A stretch of DNA of 64,000 nucleotides from Pantoea sp. Ap-967 (GTDB lineage Bacteria; Pseudomonadota; Gammaproteobacteria; Pseudomonadales; Pseudomonadaceae): positions 186,001 through 250,000 of the forward strand of contig NZ_VWXK01000005.1 in NCBI RefSeq assembly GCF_011752565.1. The letters run 5' to 3'. Positions 42,852 to 50,769 of the stretch are shown here, piece by piece (position 1 is the first letter of the stretch; every line of letters starts with the position of its first letter). The translations under genes and the position numbers were made by a program. Under the pieces are notes generated by a model that did no database searches, was not told the origin of the DNA, and saw nothing but the letters and a program-made list of their open reading frames with translations.

Positions 42852-42989
42852 GCGCGTCTGATCGCGACACGACCGACAGTGAACCCGCCTTGGCCGCTCG
42901 ATATTTCATGACGGGGCCTGCGCGGGGCGGTGATTACCCTTATGCTGCTAGCACCCACCGCCACCTCACCAGGGAGCTTCGAGGGACGT

Positions 42990-44333
42990 ATGCGTAATAT
43001 CTGGAAGCCTTTTCAGTCGTTGTATTTCGCTGCCTTGATGATGCTGATCGGCTCGGGCCTGCTCAGTACCTACCTGGCCCTGCGCCTGGCGGCCGACCAC
43101 GTCGACAGCCTGTGGGTGGGTGCGCTGATGGCGGCCAACTATTTCGGCCTGGCGGTGGGCGGCAAGGTCGGCCACCGGTTGATCGGCGGGGTGGGGCATA
43201 TTCGTGCCTATGCCACCTGCGCCGGGATCGTGGGCGCCGCGGTGCTCGGCCATGGCCTGACCAATTGGCTACCCGTGTGGGTGGGGCTGCGGATGATCGT
43301 CGGCCTGGGCATGATGTGCCAGTACATGGTGATCGAGAGCTGGCTCAACGAGCAGGCCGAGGCCAAGCACCGTGGCGCGGTGTTCAGCGGCTACATGATC
43401 GCATCGTACCTGGGGCTGGTGCTCGGCCAGCTGATTCTGGTGGTGCATCCGCAGCTCGGTCCGGAATTGCTGATGCTGGTGGCCATGTGCTTCGCCCTGT
43501 GCCTGGTGCCGGTGGCGATGACCCGGCGCATTCACCCCGCCCCCTTGCGCCCGGCGCCGATGGAGCCGAAATTCTTCATCAAGCGCGTGCCGCAGTCGCT
43601 CAGCACGGTGCTCGGCTCGGGGTTGATCGTGGGTTCGTTCTACGGCCTGGCGCCGTTGTATGCGTCCAGCCAGGGGCTGTCCACCGAGCAGATCGGCCTG
43701 TTCATGGGGTGCTGCATCTTTGCCGGGTTGCTGGTGCAATGGCCGCTGGGCTGGTTGTCCGACCGCTATGACCGGGCCGTGCTGATTCGCAGCGTGGCGG
43801 TGGGCCTGGCGCTGGCGTCGGCGCCGCTGGCGTTTTTGCCCAGCGTGCCGCTGGAGGCGCTGTTCGGCATCGCCTTCGTCATTTCACTGTTGCAGTTCTG
43901 CCTGTACCCGCTGGCGGTGGCGTTTTCCAACGACCACGTGGAGAGCGAACGGCGTGTGTCGCTGACCGCCATGCTGCTGGTCACCTACGGCGTAGGGGCC
44001 TGTATCGGGCCGCTGGCCGCCGGGGTGCTGATGAAGGTGCTGGGCGCGCAGATGCTGTATGCGTTCTTTGTGTTCTTCGCGCTGGTGCTGGTGTGGCGCA
44101 TTCGGCCCAAGGCGGTTACCGGGCTGCACCAGGTGCAGGACGCGCCACTGGGCCACGTGGCCATGCCAGCGGCCGGCTCGCCGCTGTCGGCGGCGCTCGA
44201 CCCACGGGTGGATGAGCAGACCGTGCAAGAGGTGATGCAGGCGCCGGTGGCGGCTGAGGATACCGAGGATGAGGGCAAGGCAGAGCCGGCGGCCAAGGCG
44301 CAGGCGGAGGATGAGGTCAGCAAGTCGGTTTAA
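42990..44333 (+). CDS. MFS transporter (YcaD-like)
   Basis: The 447-residue product has about 12 hydrophobic helices up to residue 390, then a long acidic Ala/Glu-rich cytoplasmic tail (about 395-447; VAAEDTEDEGKAEPAAKAQAE). It resembles the YcaD subgroup of small MFS proteins of unknown substrate. The start at 42990 (MRNIWKPFQSLY) follows GAGGGACG. It lies after bkdR on the same strand, but no link with branched-chain amino acids is shown. Confidence 0.85.
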   Translation: MRNIWKPFQSLYFAALMMLIGSGLLSTYLALRLAADHVDSLWVGALMAANYFGLAVGGKVGHRLIGGVGHIRAYATCAGIVGAAVLGHGLTNWLPVWVGLRMIVGLGMMCQYMVIESWLNEQAEAKHRGAVFSGYMIASYLGLVLGQLILVVHPQLGPELLMLVAMCFALCLVPVAMTRRIHPAPLRPAPMEPKFFIKRVPQSLSTVLGSGLIVGSFYGLAPLYASSQGLSTEQIGLFMGCCIFAGLLVQWPLGWLSDRYDRAVLIRSVAVGLALASAPLAFLPSVPLEALFGIAFVISLLQFCLYPLAVAFSNDHVESERRVSLTAMLLVTYGVGACIGPLAAGVLMKVLGAQMLYAFFVFFALVLVWRIRPKAVTGLHQVQDAPLGHVAMPAAGSPLSAALDPRVDEQTVQEVMQAPVAAEDTEDEGKAEPAAKAQAEDEVSKSV

Positions 44334-44341
44334 GCCGGTTC

Positions 44342-44402
44342 GGCCCTATCGCGAGCTGCGCTTGCTCCCGAGGTAGGAGCGAGCGCAGCTCGCGATAGGG
44401 CC
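44342..44402. repeat. REP pair between the MFS gene and flgZ
   Basis: GGCCCTATCGCGAGCTGCGC faces GCGCAGCTCGCGATAGGGCC over a short core CTTGCTCCC...GTAGGAGCGA. It is a compact, near-perfect palindrome of about 60 bases between convergent genes. Confidence 0.88.
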
Positions 44403-44413
44403 CGAACAGAAGA

Positions 44414-45157
44414 TCAGTAGTCGTCCTTGTCGAACCGCCGCGCTTCACGCTGCAGCTGGTAGACAAAACTCTCGATCTTGCGCTGCGCCTGGCCATTGAG
44501 GTTATGGAAGCGCACGCCGGCAAAGGTGGTGTTGATGCGTTCTTCAAAGTGCAGGTGGCGCAGCTCGACCATGGTGTCGACCAGGCTCAGCGGGTTGCTG
44601 GCCTTGAAGCGCTCGTACACCTGGCCCAGTTGCAGGCGGTCTTCGACATTGCCGTCGAAGCGCAGCTTGCAGCCCGTGGCGGAGATGTCCAGCAACTTGC
44701 CGCGCAACGCACCGTTGCCCTTGAGGAAACTGCCGTCGAGGATGATATCGACCAGTTGCGAAAGCTTCAGCGCGGCGCGGAAGGCGTTGCGGCGCTGGTG
44801 GTAAGTCATCTCCACGGGCAGGGCGCCGCGGTAGCAACGGTGGCCGTCGATTTCGGTGATCTTCAGCTCATGGTCGCATTCCCAGGCGATGCGAACGCCA
44901 TCGTGGAAGCCTTCGACGCGGAACGGCTCGCCGTTCTCGATGAACTTTTCGCCATCACGCGGGATCATTTCGTCCAGCGCCAGCACGTCGTTGTCACGGT
45001 CCACGTGCACCACGTAGCTCTGGAACCGCTGGCTGCGCTCATGGAAGGTGATGATCAGGGGATCATGGCTCTCTTGCAGCTGGCGCAGGTTGGCCGCGAT
45101 CTCCAAAGGCGTGTTCAACACCTTCGGCGGCTGCGGGGCATCGGTTTCATTGAACAC
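44414..45157 (-). CDS. flgZ: PilZ-domain flagellar brake protein FlgZ (YcgR-like)
   Basis: FlgZ binds cyclic di-GMP and slows or steers the flagellar motor. The 247-residue product has an N-terminal YcgR domain (about 15-115) and a C-terminal PilZ domain with the two ligand motifs RRNAFR and DISATG. It sits 80 bases downstream of flgN on the same strand, the usual Pseudomonas order flgM-flgN-flgZ. It starts [11 protein letters not shown]. Confidence 0.93.
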   Translation of the reverse strand: MFNETDAPQPPKVLNTPLEIAANLRQLQESHDPLIITFHERSQRFQSYVVHVDRDNDVLALDEMIPRDGEKFIENGEPFRVEGFHDGVRIAWECDHELKITEIDGHRCYRGALPVEMTYHQRRNAFRAALKLSQLVDIILDGSFLKGNGALRGKLLDISATGCKLRFDGNVEDRLQLGQVYERFKASNPLSLVDTMVELRHLHFEERINTTFAGVRFHNLNGQAQRKIESFVYQLQREARRFDKDDY

Positions 45158-45237
45158 GGGTTATCAATCTCCAGGCAAAAACGACACACGCAAGTAACGG
45201 CATTTTGCCAGTATGTTCCGTGCCTTGATAGCTGTAA

Positions 45238-45705
45238 TCACACCTGGCTGAGCGCCCGGGGCTTGGCCAGCGGGGAAGTGGTGCCACGGCTGTCGTACAG
45301 GGACGGCGCTTCACCGCCCTGAAGGATTCTGATCTGGTTGGCCGTGACGTGTTGCTGCACCTGGATGATCCGGCCATTGGTCTCGTTGACCTTCTGGCAG
45401 GCTTCCATCATTTGGGTGAGCACATTGAGCTGCTGCATGATCAGTTCGCCGTTGTCCGACTGCGCGGCCAGGGCTTGCACGCCGGCGCGGTTGGGCGTCA
45501 GGCCCAGGCTGATGAGCAGGTTGTTGCGGCGCACGCCTTGCTGTTCGAGCAGCACGATCAACGACTGCTTGCGGGCCAGGATGCCCTCCAGCGGTGCCAT
45601 GTCCCGCGCGTGCAGGGCCACGGCCTCCTGTTGGAGCAGGTCGAGCAGTTCCTGGGTCGGGGCGATGTCGTCTTCGATCAGTTGCAGCAAGGTGGTGTCG
45701 TGCAT
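45238..45705 (-). CDS. flgN: Flagellar export chaperone FlgN
   Basis: FlgN is the cytoplasmic chaperone for the hook-associated proteins FlgK and FlgL. The 155-residue product is all-helical, with the family features TQELLDLLQQEAVALHARD and the C-terminal region that binds clients (MEACQKVNETNGRIIQ). It lies 49 bases after flgM and shares its sigma-28 promoter. Confidence 0.92.
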   Translation of the reverse strand: MHDTTLLQLIEDDIAPTQELLDLLQQEAVALHARDMAPLEGILARKQSLIVLLEQQGVRRNNLLISLGLTPNRAGVQALAAQSDNGELIMQQLNVLTQMMEACQKVNETNGRIIQVQQHVTANQIRILQGGEAPSLYDSRGTTSPLAKPRALSQV

Positions 45706-45754
45706 GGCTAACTCTTGGGTTTTTAAGCGTCCGTGAAGTCAGCGCGACGAACGG

Positions 45755-46069
45755 TCAGCGCTGGGCTTCGAAATCGAGCAGTTTGCTGGCGACCCGGCCG
45801 GCATCGACCTGGTAGCTGCCATCTGCGATCGCCTGCTTCAACTGTGCCACACGGTCACTGTTGACCACGGGCTGGTCGCGCAGCTTGTCGCTGATCTTCT
45901 GCAACTGCTGGGCCTCCTGGCTCAGGTGTACGGTTTCTCCGCTGGCGCTGGCCTTTTTCGGCGTTTCGGCGCTTTCGCCGGCCTTTTCGGCGCTGCTGGG
46001 CGTGGTATTGCCACGCACGCCGCCCGTGATGGACGGAGAATTATTCAAACGACTGAAGTCGATAACCAT
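45755..46069 (-). CDS. flgM: Anti-sigma-28 factor FlgM
   Basis: FlgM holds FliA (sigma-28) inactive until the hook is finished, then is exported. The 104-residue product starts [14 protein letters not shown] and has the disordered N-terminal half and the C-terminal FliA-binding helices ([20 protein letters not shown], ending ASKLLDFE). AGAGG precedes the ATG at 46069. A near-perfect sigma-28 promoter lies 36 bases upstream, giving the expected feedback loop. Confidence 0.95.
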   Translation of the reverse strand: MVIDFSRLNNSPSITGGVRGNTTPSSAEKAGESAETPKKASASGETVHLSQEAQQLQKISDKLRDQPVVNSDRVAQLKQAIADGSYQVDAGRVASKLLDFEAQR

Positions 46070-46104
46070 GATCAGAACCTCTGGGTATTTGGACGCTTGC
46101 CTTG

Positions 46105-46131
46105 TTTTCGGCCACCCCGAAAGAAACTTTA
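46105..46131 (-). promoter_or_regulatory. Sigma-28 (FliA) promoter of flgM-flgN
   Basis: Read on the minus strand: TAAAGTTT-N11-GCCGAAAA. The consensus is TAAAGTTT-N11-GCCGATAA, so only one base differs. It lies 36 bases upstream of the flgM start. Confidence 0.92.
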
Positions 46132-46218
46132 GGCACAAATGCATAGCCGCCTGTCAGCAAGCTCGCGAACCCGTTCCGGCACAGTTTAGGAAATGCGCCT
46201 GCACACCGCCAGCGCAAT

Positions 46219-46971
46219 CTACATGGCCACCTCGACTTGCCCCGGGCCAGTGACCCGGGCCTTCACCACGCGCTGGGAATTGAGGTTGCGCACGCGAATC
46301 TGCTCGCCCTGGCCGCCTTTGCTCAGGGCCTCGCCGGGCATGCGCACGCTCAAGCTGCCGGTGCGCGCGGTGATTACCACCTGGTCGCCCTTGCGCACCA
46401 CCTCGGCCTGTTCCAGGTGCTGGGGCGTGAGCACCTGGTCGATCACCGTGGGGCGCAGCATCTTCATGCCCACCGCCTGGTCCAGTTCGGTGAGAAAGCC
46501 CTGGGTCAGGGTGCCCACGTCGCGCTCGCGCAGGGCCACGTCGCCCTCGCTTACCAGGTTGTCGCGCTTGAGTGGGCGTGTCACCACCACCACGTCGCGG
46601 AACAGCCGCACCGTCGCCGGCACGAACACGGTCCACGGCGCTGCGCCGTCGCAGCGCACCCGCACGGTCACCCGGCCCAACGGCGTGGCCGGGCTTTCCA
46701 GCGAGGCGTCCAGTTGCTGGCTGCACAGCGGCATGCGCAGGCGTGGGTCCAGCGGGTTGACCTGGATCTCGTAGCGGCCCGCCGTCTGGGTGGTGGCCAG
46801 GTAGTCCTCGACGGTGAATTCAAGAAACCCTTGGGTGACACCGATAAGCTGTTCAGGCAAGGTAACCGCGTCCGCCAGCGTGCGTGCGCCGGGTGCCAGC
46901 AGGCAAAGTACGGCCAGCGCGCCGTTCAGCAGCTGCGTCAGTCGTCGGAAATTTGTCGTTTTCATGTACAT
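46219..46971 (-). CDS. flgA: Flagellar P-ring assembly chaperone FlgA
   Basis: FlgA is a periplasmic protein needed to build the P ring from FlgI. The 250-residue product has a signal peptide (after MYMKTTNFRR; hydrophobic LLNGALAVLCLLAPGARTLA) and a C-terminal SAF domain with VVVTRPLKRDNLVSEGDV and VRVRNLNSQRVVKARV. Possible starts are ATG 46971, ATG 46965 and TTG 46980; none has a strong ribosome-binding site. It lies upstream of flgM, with flgM read from its own promoter. Confidence 0.93.
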   Translation of the reverse strand: MYMKTTNFRRLTQLLNGALAVLCLLAPGARTLADAVTLPEQLIGVTQGFLEFTVEDYLATTQTAGRYEIQVNPLDPRLRMPLCSQQLDASLESPATPLGRVTVRVRCDGAAPWTVFVPATVRLFRDVVVVTRPLKRDNLVSEGDVALRERDVGTLTQGFLTELDQAVGMKMLRPTVIDQVLTPQHLEQAEVVRKGDQVVITARTGSLSVRMPGEALSKGGQGEQIRVRNLNSQRVVKARVTGPGQVEVAM

Positions 46972-46976
46972 GGCGC

Positions 46977-47003
46977 TCAAAAAAGCAAAGCCCGTGCCGA
47001 CTC
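46977..47003 (+). promoter_or_regulatory. Candidate sigma-28 promoter of cheV-cheR
   Basis: TCAAAAAA-N11-GCCGACTC resembles the Pseudomonas FliA pattern (TCAAG...GCCGATA). It would start transcription near 47010, giving a leader of about 40 bases for cheV. In P. aeruginosa cheVR belongs to the FliA class. Confidence 0.6.
46985..46999 (-). promoter_or_regulatory. Candidate sigma-54 promoter of flgA
   Basis: On the minus strand CGGCAC-N5-TTGCT matches the -24/-12 pattern TGGCAC-N5-TTGCT with one change. It lies inside the sigma-28 site listed on the plus strand. The start point would be near 46973, almost on the flgA start codon, so either flgA is nearly leaderless or the match is chance. flgA is RpoN-dependent in P. 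aeruginosa. Confidence 0.45.
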
Positions 47004-47048
47004 TAACTTTTGAGTTGCAACGAATGGCTGAAACAAGAGGAGTCAGGC

Positions 47049-47978
47049 ATGGCGGGGGTAATGGATTCAGTCAACCAGCGTACACAGCTGGTGGGGCAGA
47101 ATCGCCTGGAGTTGCTGCTGTTTCGCCTTAATGGCGCGCAGCTCTACGGCATCAACGTATTCAAGGTTCGCGAGGTGCTGCAGTGCCCGGAGCTGACCTT
47201 GCTGCCCCGCTCGCACCCGGTGGTGCGTGGCGTGGCCAACATTCGCGGGGCGACCATCCCGATCCTCGACCTGTCGATGGCGACGGGGCTGCCGGGGTTG
47301 ACGGAAGAAACCCGCAACAGCTTCGTGATCATCACCGAGTACAACACCAAGACCCAGGGTTTCCTGGTGCATTCGGTGGAGCGCATCGTCAACATGAACT
47401 GGGAAGAGATCCACCCGCCACCCAAGGGCACCGGGCGCGATCACTACCTGACCGCGGTCACCCGGGTTGACAACCGCATGGTCGAGATCATCGACGTGGA
47501 GAAGGTGCTGGCCGAAGTGGCGCCATCGTCCGAGTCGGTATCGGCCGGCGTGGTGGATGCCGAGGTGCAGGACAAGGCCGTGCTGCTGCGGGTGCTGACC
47601 GTCGACGATTCGTCGGTGGCGCGCAAGCAGGTCAGCCGTTGCCTGCAAACCGTCGGTGTCGAGGTGGTGGCGCTCAATGACGGCCGACAGGCCCTGGAAT
47701 ACCTGCGCAAGCTGGTGGACGAGGGCAAGAAGCCGGAAGAAGAGTTCCTGATGATGATCTCCGACATTGAAATGCCGGAGATGGACGGCTATACGCTTAC
47801 AGCGGAGATTCGCAGTGATCCGCGCATGCAGAAACTGCACATCTGCCTGCATACTTCGCTGTCCGGGGTGTTCAACCAGGCGATGGTGAAGAAGGTTGGG
47901 GCCGATGACTTCCTGGCCAAGTTCAAGCCGGACGACCTGGCCCAGCGCGTGGTCGACCGGATCAAGGCAACGCATTGA
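47049..47978 (+). CDS. cheV: Chemotaxis protein CheV
   Basis: CheV couples receptors to CheA and can be tuned by phosphorylation. The 309-residue product has a CheW-like domain (about 15-160) and a receiver domain (about 180-309) with the acid pocket (VDDSS), the phospho-acceptor aspartate in MMISDIEMPEMDGY and the conserved Lys near KKVGADDFLAKF. The start follows GAGGAGTCAGGC. cheR follows after 51 bases. Confidence 0.95.
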   Translation: MAGVMDSVNQRTQLVGQNRLELLLFRLNGAQLYGINVFKVREVLQCPELTLLPRSHPVVRGVANIRGATIPILDLSMATGLPGLTEETRNSFVIITEYNTKTQGFLVHSVERIVNMNWEEIHPPPKGTGRDHYLTAVTRVDNRMVEIIDVEKVLAEVAPSSESVSAGVVDAEVQDKAVLLRVLTVDDSSVARKQVSRCLQTVGVEVVALNDGRQALEYLRKLVDEGKKPEEEFLMMISDIEMPEMDGYTLTAEIRSDPRMQKLHICLHTSLSGVFNQAMVKKVGADDFLAKFKPDDLAQRVVDRIKATH

Positions 47979-48029
47979 AGCAGCCGGGGGCAGGCCCCCG
48001 GCAACCGTGATTTAACAGAGGCCGCAGTA

Positions 48030-48857
48030 GTGTCTACGGGTAATTTGGAGTTCGAACAGTTCAGGGTCTTCCTGGAAAAAGCCTGTGGCATCCTGCTGGG
48101 CGAGAATAAGCAGTACCTGGTGTCCAGCCGCCTCAACAAGCTGATGGAACAGCACGGCATCAAGAGCCTGGGTGAGCTGGTGCAGCGCATCCAGACCCAG
48201 CCGCGCGGCGGCCTGCGCGAGCTGGTGGTAGATGCCATGACCACCAACGAAACCCTGTGGTTTCGCGACACCTACCCGTTCGAGGTGCTGAAGAACAAGG
48301 TCATTCCCGAGTTCATCCGCAACAACCCCGGCCAGCGCCTGCGCATGTGGTCGGCGGCCTGTTCGTCGGGCCAGGAGCCGTACTCGATCTCGATGGCCAT
48401 CGACGAGTTCGAGCGCAGCAACCTGGGCCAGCTGAAGATGGGCGCGCAAATCGTCGCCACCGACCTGTCCGGGTCCATGCTGAACAACTGCAAGACCGGC
48501 GAGTACGACAGCCTGGCCATTGCCCGTGGCCTGTCCCAGGAGCGCCTGCAGCGCTATTTCGACCCCAAGGGGCCGGGGCGCTGGGCGGTCAAGCCGGCCA
48601 TCCGTAGCCGCGTCGAGTTTCGTTCGTTTAACCTGCTCGACAGTTACGCAAGCCTGGGCAAGTTCGACATCGTGTTCTGCCGCAACGTGCTGATCTACTT
48701 CTCGGCGCAGGTGAAGAAGGACATCCTGCTGCGCATCCACAGCACCCTCAAGCCTGGGGGCTACCTGTTCCTTGGGGCTTCCGAGGCACTGAACGGGTTG
48801 CCGGACCATTACCAGATGGTCCAGTGCAGCCCGGGCATCATCTACCAGGCCAAGTGA
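48030..48857 (+). CDS. cheR: Chemotaxis receptor methyltransferase CheR
   Basis: CheR methylates chemoreceptor glutamates using S-adenosylmethionine. The 275-residue product has the N-terminal helical CheR domain and the catalytic domain with WSAACSSGQEPYSI (SAM site) and DIVFCRNVLIYF. The start codon is GTG, with AGAGG in the leader. A terminator follows. Confidence 0.95.
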   Translation: MSTGNLEFEQFRVFLEKACGILLGENKQYLVSSRLNKLMEQHGIKSLGELVQRIQTQPRGGLRELVVDAMTTNETLWFRDTYPFEVLKNKVIPEFIRNNPGQRLRMWSAACSSGQEPYSISMAIDEFERSNLGQLKMGAQIVATDLSGSMLNNCKTGEYDSLAIARGLSQERLQRYFDPKGPGRWAVKPAIRSRVEFRSFNLLDSYASLGKFDIVFCRNVLIYFSAQVKKDILLRIHSTLKPGGYLFLGASEALNGLPDHYQMVQCSPGIIYQAK

Positions 48858-48862
48858 GCCAG

Positions 48863-48896
48863 AAGGCCGGCAGCGACAGCAGCCGGCCTTTTTTCT
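48863..48896 (+). terminator. Terminator after cheR
   Basis: AAGGCCGGC and GCCGGCCTT form a 9-base stem with a 10-base loop, followed by TTTTTT. Confidence 0.9.
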
Positions 48897-48910
48897 TGGC
48901 CTGTGCCGGC

Positions 48911-48940
48911 CCTGTGGGAGCGGGCTCGCCCGCGAAGCAG
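48911..48940. repeat. Single REP unit upstream of flgB
   Basis: CTGTGGGAGCGGGCTCGCCC then GCGAAGCAGG: one unit of the GCGGGC variant without an inverted partner. Confidence 0.7.
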
Positions 48941-49095
48941 GCGGCGCGGTCTGACGTCAAAAAATTGATTTGCCGCTTTTGCCGCCCGGCAATTGCCGCT
49001 TTGCCTTTTCCAGGCGGAAGCACTTTGCCGCTTTTCTGGCAGGGTGCCATCCCCTACCTGCGCCACAGCCCAGCATTTCTGGGCTTTGGGAAACC

Positions 49096-49110
49096 TGGCA
49101 CAGCCCTTGC
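49096..49110 (+). promoter_or_regulatory. Sigma-54 promoter of flgBCDE
   Basis: TGGCAC-N5-TTGC matches the -24/-12 consensus exactly, followed by T. Transcription would start near 49123, 37 bases before flgB. flgBCDE is RpoN-dependent in other pseudomonads. Confidence 0.9.
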
Positions 49111-49159
49111 TAAAGCTTGCTCAACGAAATTCCGGCCAACCTTCGAAGGTTTTCCCGAC

Positions 49160-49567
49160 ATGAGCATCAGTTTCGACAAGGCGCTTGGCATTCACGAAAA
49201 GGCCCTGGGCTTCCGCGCCCAGCGCGCTGAAGTGCTGGCCAACAACATCGCCAACGCCGACACGCCCAACTACAAGGCGCGCGACATGGACTTCTCGTCG
49301 GTGCTCGCCGCCGAGAGCCAGAAGCAGCAAAGCGGCCGCTTCGCCATGGAGCGCACCAACAGCCGCCATATCGAAGCCGAAGGCCTGGCCATGAACGACG
49401 ACGGCCTGCAGTACCGGGTGCCAACCCAGCCTTCGATCGACCAGAACACCGTGGACGCCCAGATCGAGCAATCGAACTACACGGAAAACGCCATTGGCTT
49501 CCAGGCCAGCTTCACCCTGCTCAACAGCAAGTTCAAAGGGCTGGTTTCGGCCCTGCGCGGAGAATAA
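49160..49567 (+). CDS. flgB: Flagellar basal-body rod protein FlgB
   Basis: FlgB is a proximal rod subunit. The 135-residue product has the rod/hook N-terminal motif ALGFRAQRAEVLANNIANADT and the C-terminal region typical of rod proteins. The ATG at 49160 (MSISFDKALGIHE) has CGAAGG in its leader. It is first in the flgBCDE operon; flgC begins two bases after its stop. Confidence 0.96.
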   Translation: MSISFDKALGIHEKALGFRAQRAEVLANNIANADTPNYKARDMDFSSVLAAESQKQQSGRFAMERTNSRHIEAEGLAMNDDGLQYRVPTQPSIDQNTVDAQIEQSNYTENAIGFQASFTLLNSKFKGLVSALRGE

Positions 49568-49569
49568 TC

Positions 49570-50013
49570 ATGTCCCTTTCCAGTGTTTTCAATATTGCCG
49601 GTAGCGGCATGAGCGCGCAGAACACCCGCCTCAACACCGTTGCCTCCAACATCGCCAACGCCGAAACCGTGTCGTCGAGCATCGACCAGACCTACCGCGC
49701 GCGCCACCCGGTCTTCGCCACCACCTTCCAGGACGCCCAGGGCGGCGTCAGCCAGTCGCTGTTCGAAGACCAGGGCCAGGCGGGGCAGGGCGTGCAGGTC
49801 AAGGGCATCGTCGAGGACCAGAGCAACCTCGAAGCGCGCTACGAGCCCAACCACCCGGCGGCGAACAAGGACGGCTACGTCTACTACCCGAACGTCAACG
49901 TGGTCGAGGAGATGGCCGACATGATCTCCGCCAGCCGCGCGTTCCAGACCAACGCCGAGCTGATGAACACCGCCAAGAACATGATGCAGAAAGTGCTGAC
50001 CCTGGGTCAGTGA
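49570..50013 (+). CDS. flgC: Flagellar basal-body rod protein FlgC
   Basis: FlgC is a proximal rod subunit. The 147-residue product shows the rod-family N-terminus (SGMSAQNTRLNTVASNIANAET) and C-terminus (NVVEEMADMISASRAFQTNAEL). GGAGAATA overlaps the flgB end as its ribosome-binding site. flgD starts 15 bases after it. Confidence 0.96.
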   Translation: MSLSSVFNIAGSGMSAQNTRLNTVASNIANAETVSSSIDQTYRARHPVFATTFQDAQGGVSQSLFEDQGQAGQGVQVKGIVEDQSNLEARYEPNHPAANKDGYVYYPNVNVVEEMADMISASRAFQTNAELMNTAKNMMQKVLTLGQ

Positions 50014-50028
50014 TAAGGAATCCGGACC

Positions 50029-50742
50029 ATGGCCATCGATACCTCCGGCGGTGTGAACCTCAATGACGTCCTCGCGGCGTCCGGTGTCACCACCACCAGC
50101 ACTAAGAAAAGCACCACCGACACGGCCTCGCAGACGGGCAACAGCACCCTGGGCAAGGATGCGTTCCTGCAGTTGCTGGTCACCCAGATGCAGCACCAGA
50201 ACCCGCTCGACCCGCAGGACAACGGCGAGTTCGTTGCCCAGCTGGCGCAGTTCAGCAGCCTGGAAGGCATCACCTCGCTGAACGAGTCGGTCACCAACAT
50301 CACCAGTGCCATGGCTTCTTCCCAGGCGCTGCAGGCCTCGTCGCTGGTCGGCCGCTCGGTGGTCGTGCAGAACGACAAGGCCGTGGTCGACACCGCCGAC
50401 AGCTTCAATGCCCAGTTCGTCGTGCCGCAGGCCATCGACGGGGCGAAGGTCACCGTCAAGGACAAGGACGGCAACACCATCAAGACCATCGAGGTGGGCG
50501 AGCAGAAAGCCGGCTATGCCGACTTCATCTGGGACGGCACCAACCCCAAGGGCGAGAAGGTCGACCCGGGCACCTACACCTTCACGGCCACTGCCACGGT
50601 GGACGGCAAGTCGGTGCAGATGAACACCCTGCTGCCGGCCAAGGTCACCAGCGTCAGCTTCAACACCACGGGCGAGATGGTGCTCAACCTCGCCGGGGTC
50701 GGCAAGGTTTCCCTGTCCGACGTACAAACCATCGGTATCTAA
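50029..50742 (+). CDS. flgD: Flagellar hook cap protein FlgD
   Basis: FlgD caps the growing hook and guides FlgE assembly. The 237-residue product has the N-terminal export and assembly region (LGKDAFLQLLVTQMQHQNPL, then DPQDNGEFVAQLAQFSSLE) and the C-terminal beta domain (NPKGEKVDPGTYTFTATA) of the FlgD Ig-like type. Confidence 0.95.
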   Translation: MAIDTSGGVNLNDVLAASGVTTTSTKKSTTDTASQTGNSTLGKDAFLQLLVTQMQHQNPLDPQDNGEFVAQLAQFSSLEGITSLNESVTNITSAMASSQALQASSLVGRSVVVQNDKAVVDTADSFNAQFVVPQAIDGAKVTVKDKDGNTIKTIEVGEQKAGYADFIWDGTNPKGEKVDPGTYTFTATATVDGKSVQMNTLLPAKVTSVSFNTTGEMVLNLAGVGKVSLSDVQTIGI

Positions 50743-50769
50743 GGCCAGAACGGCAAAAGGAGTTTCACC

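Larger units (their letters stand above)
48858..49159. other. cheR-flgB intergenic region
   Basis: The 302-base gap holds the cheR terminator, one REP unit (48911-48940) and the sigma-54 promoter of flgB. I see no gene. Confidence 0.7.

Noticed and set aside
46980..46980. TTG start for flgA at 46980
   Set aside because: It adds three residues, uses a rare start codon and would lie upstream of the candidate sigma-54 start point.
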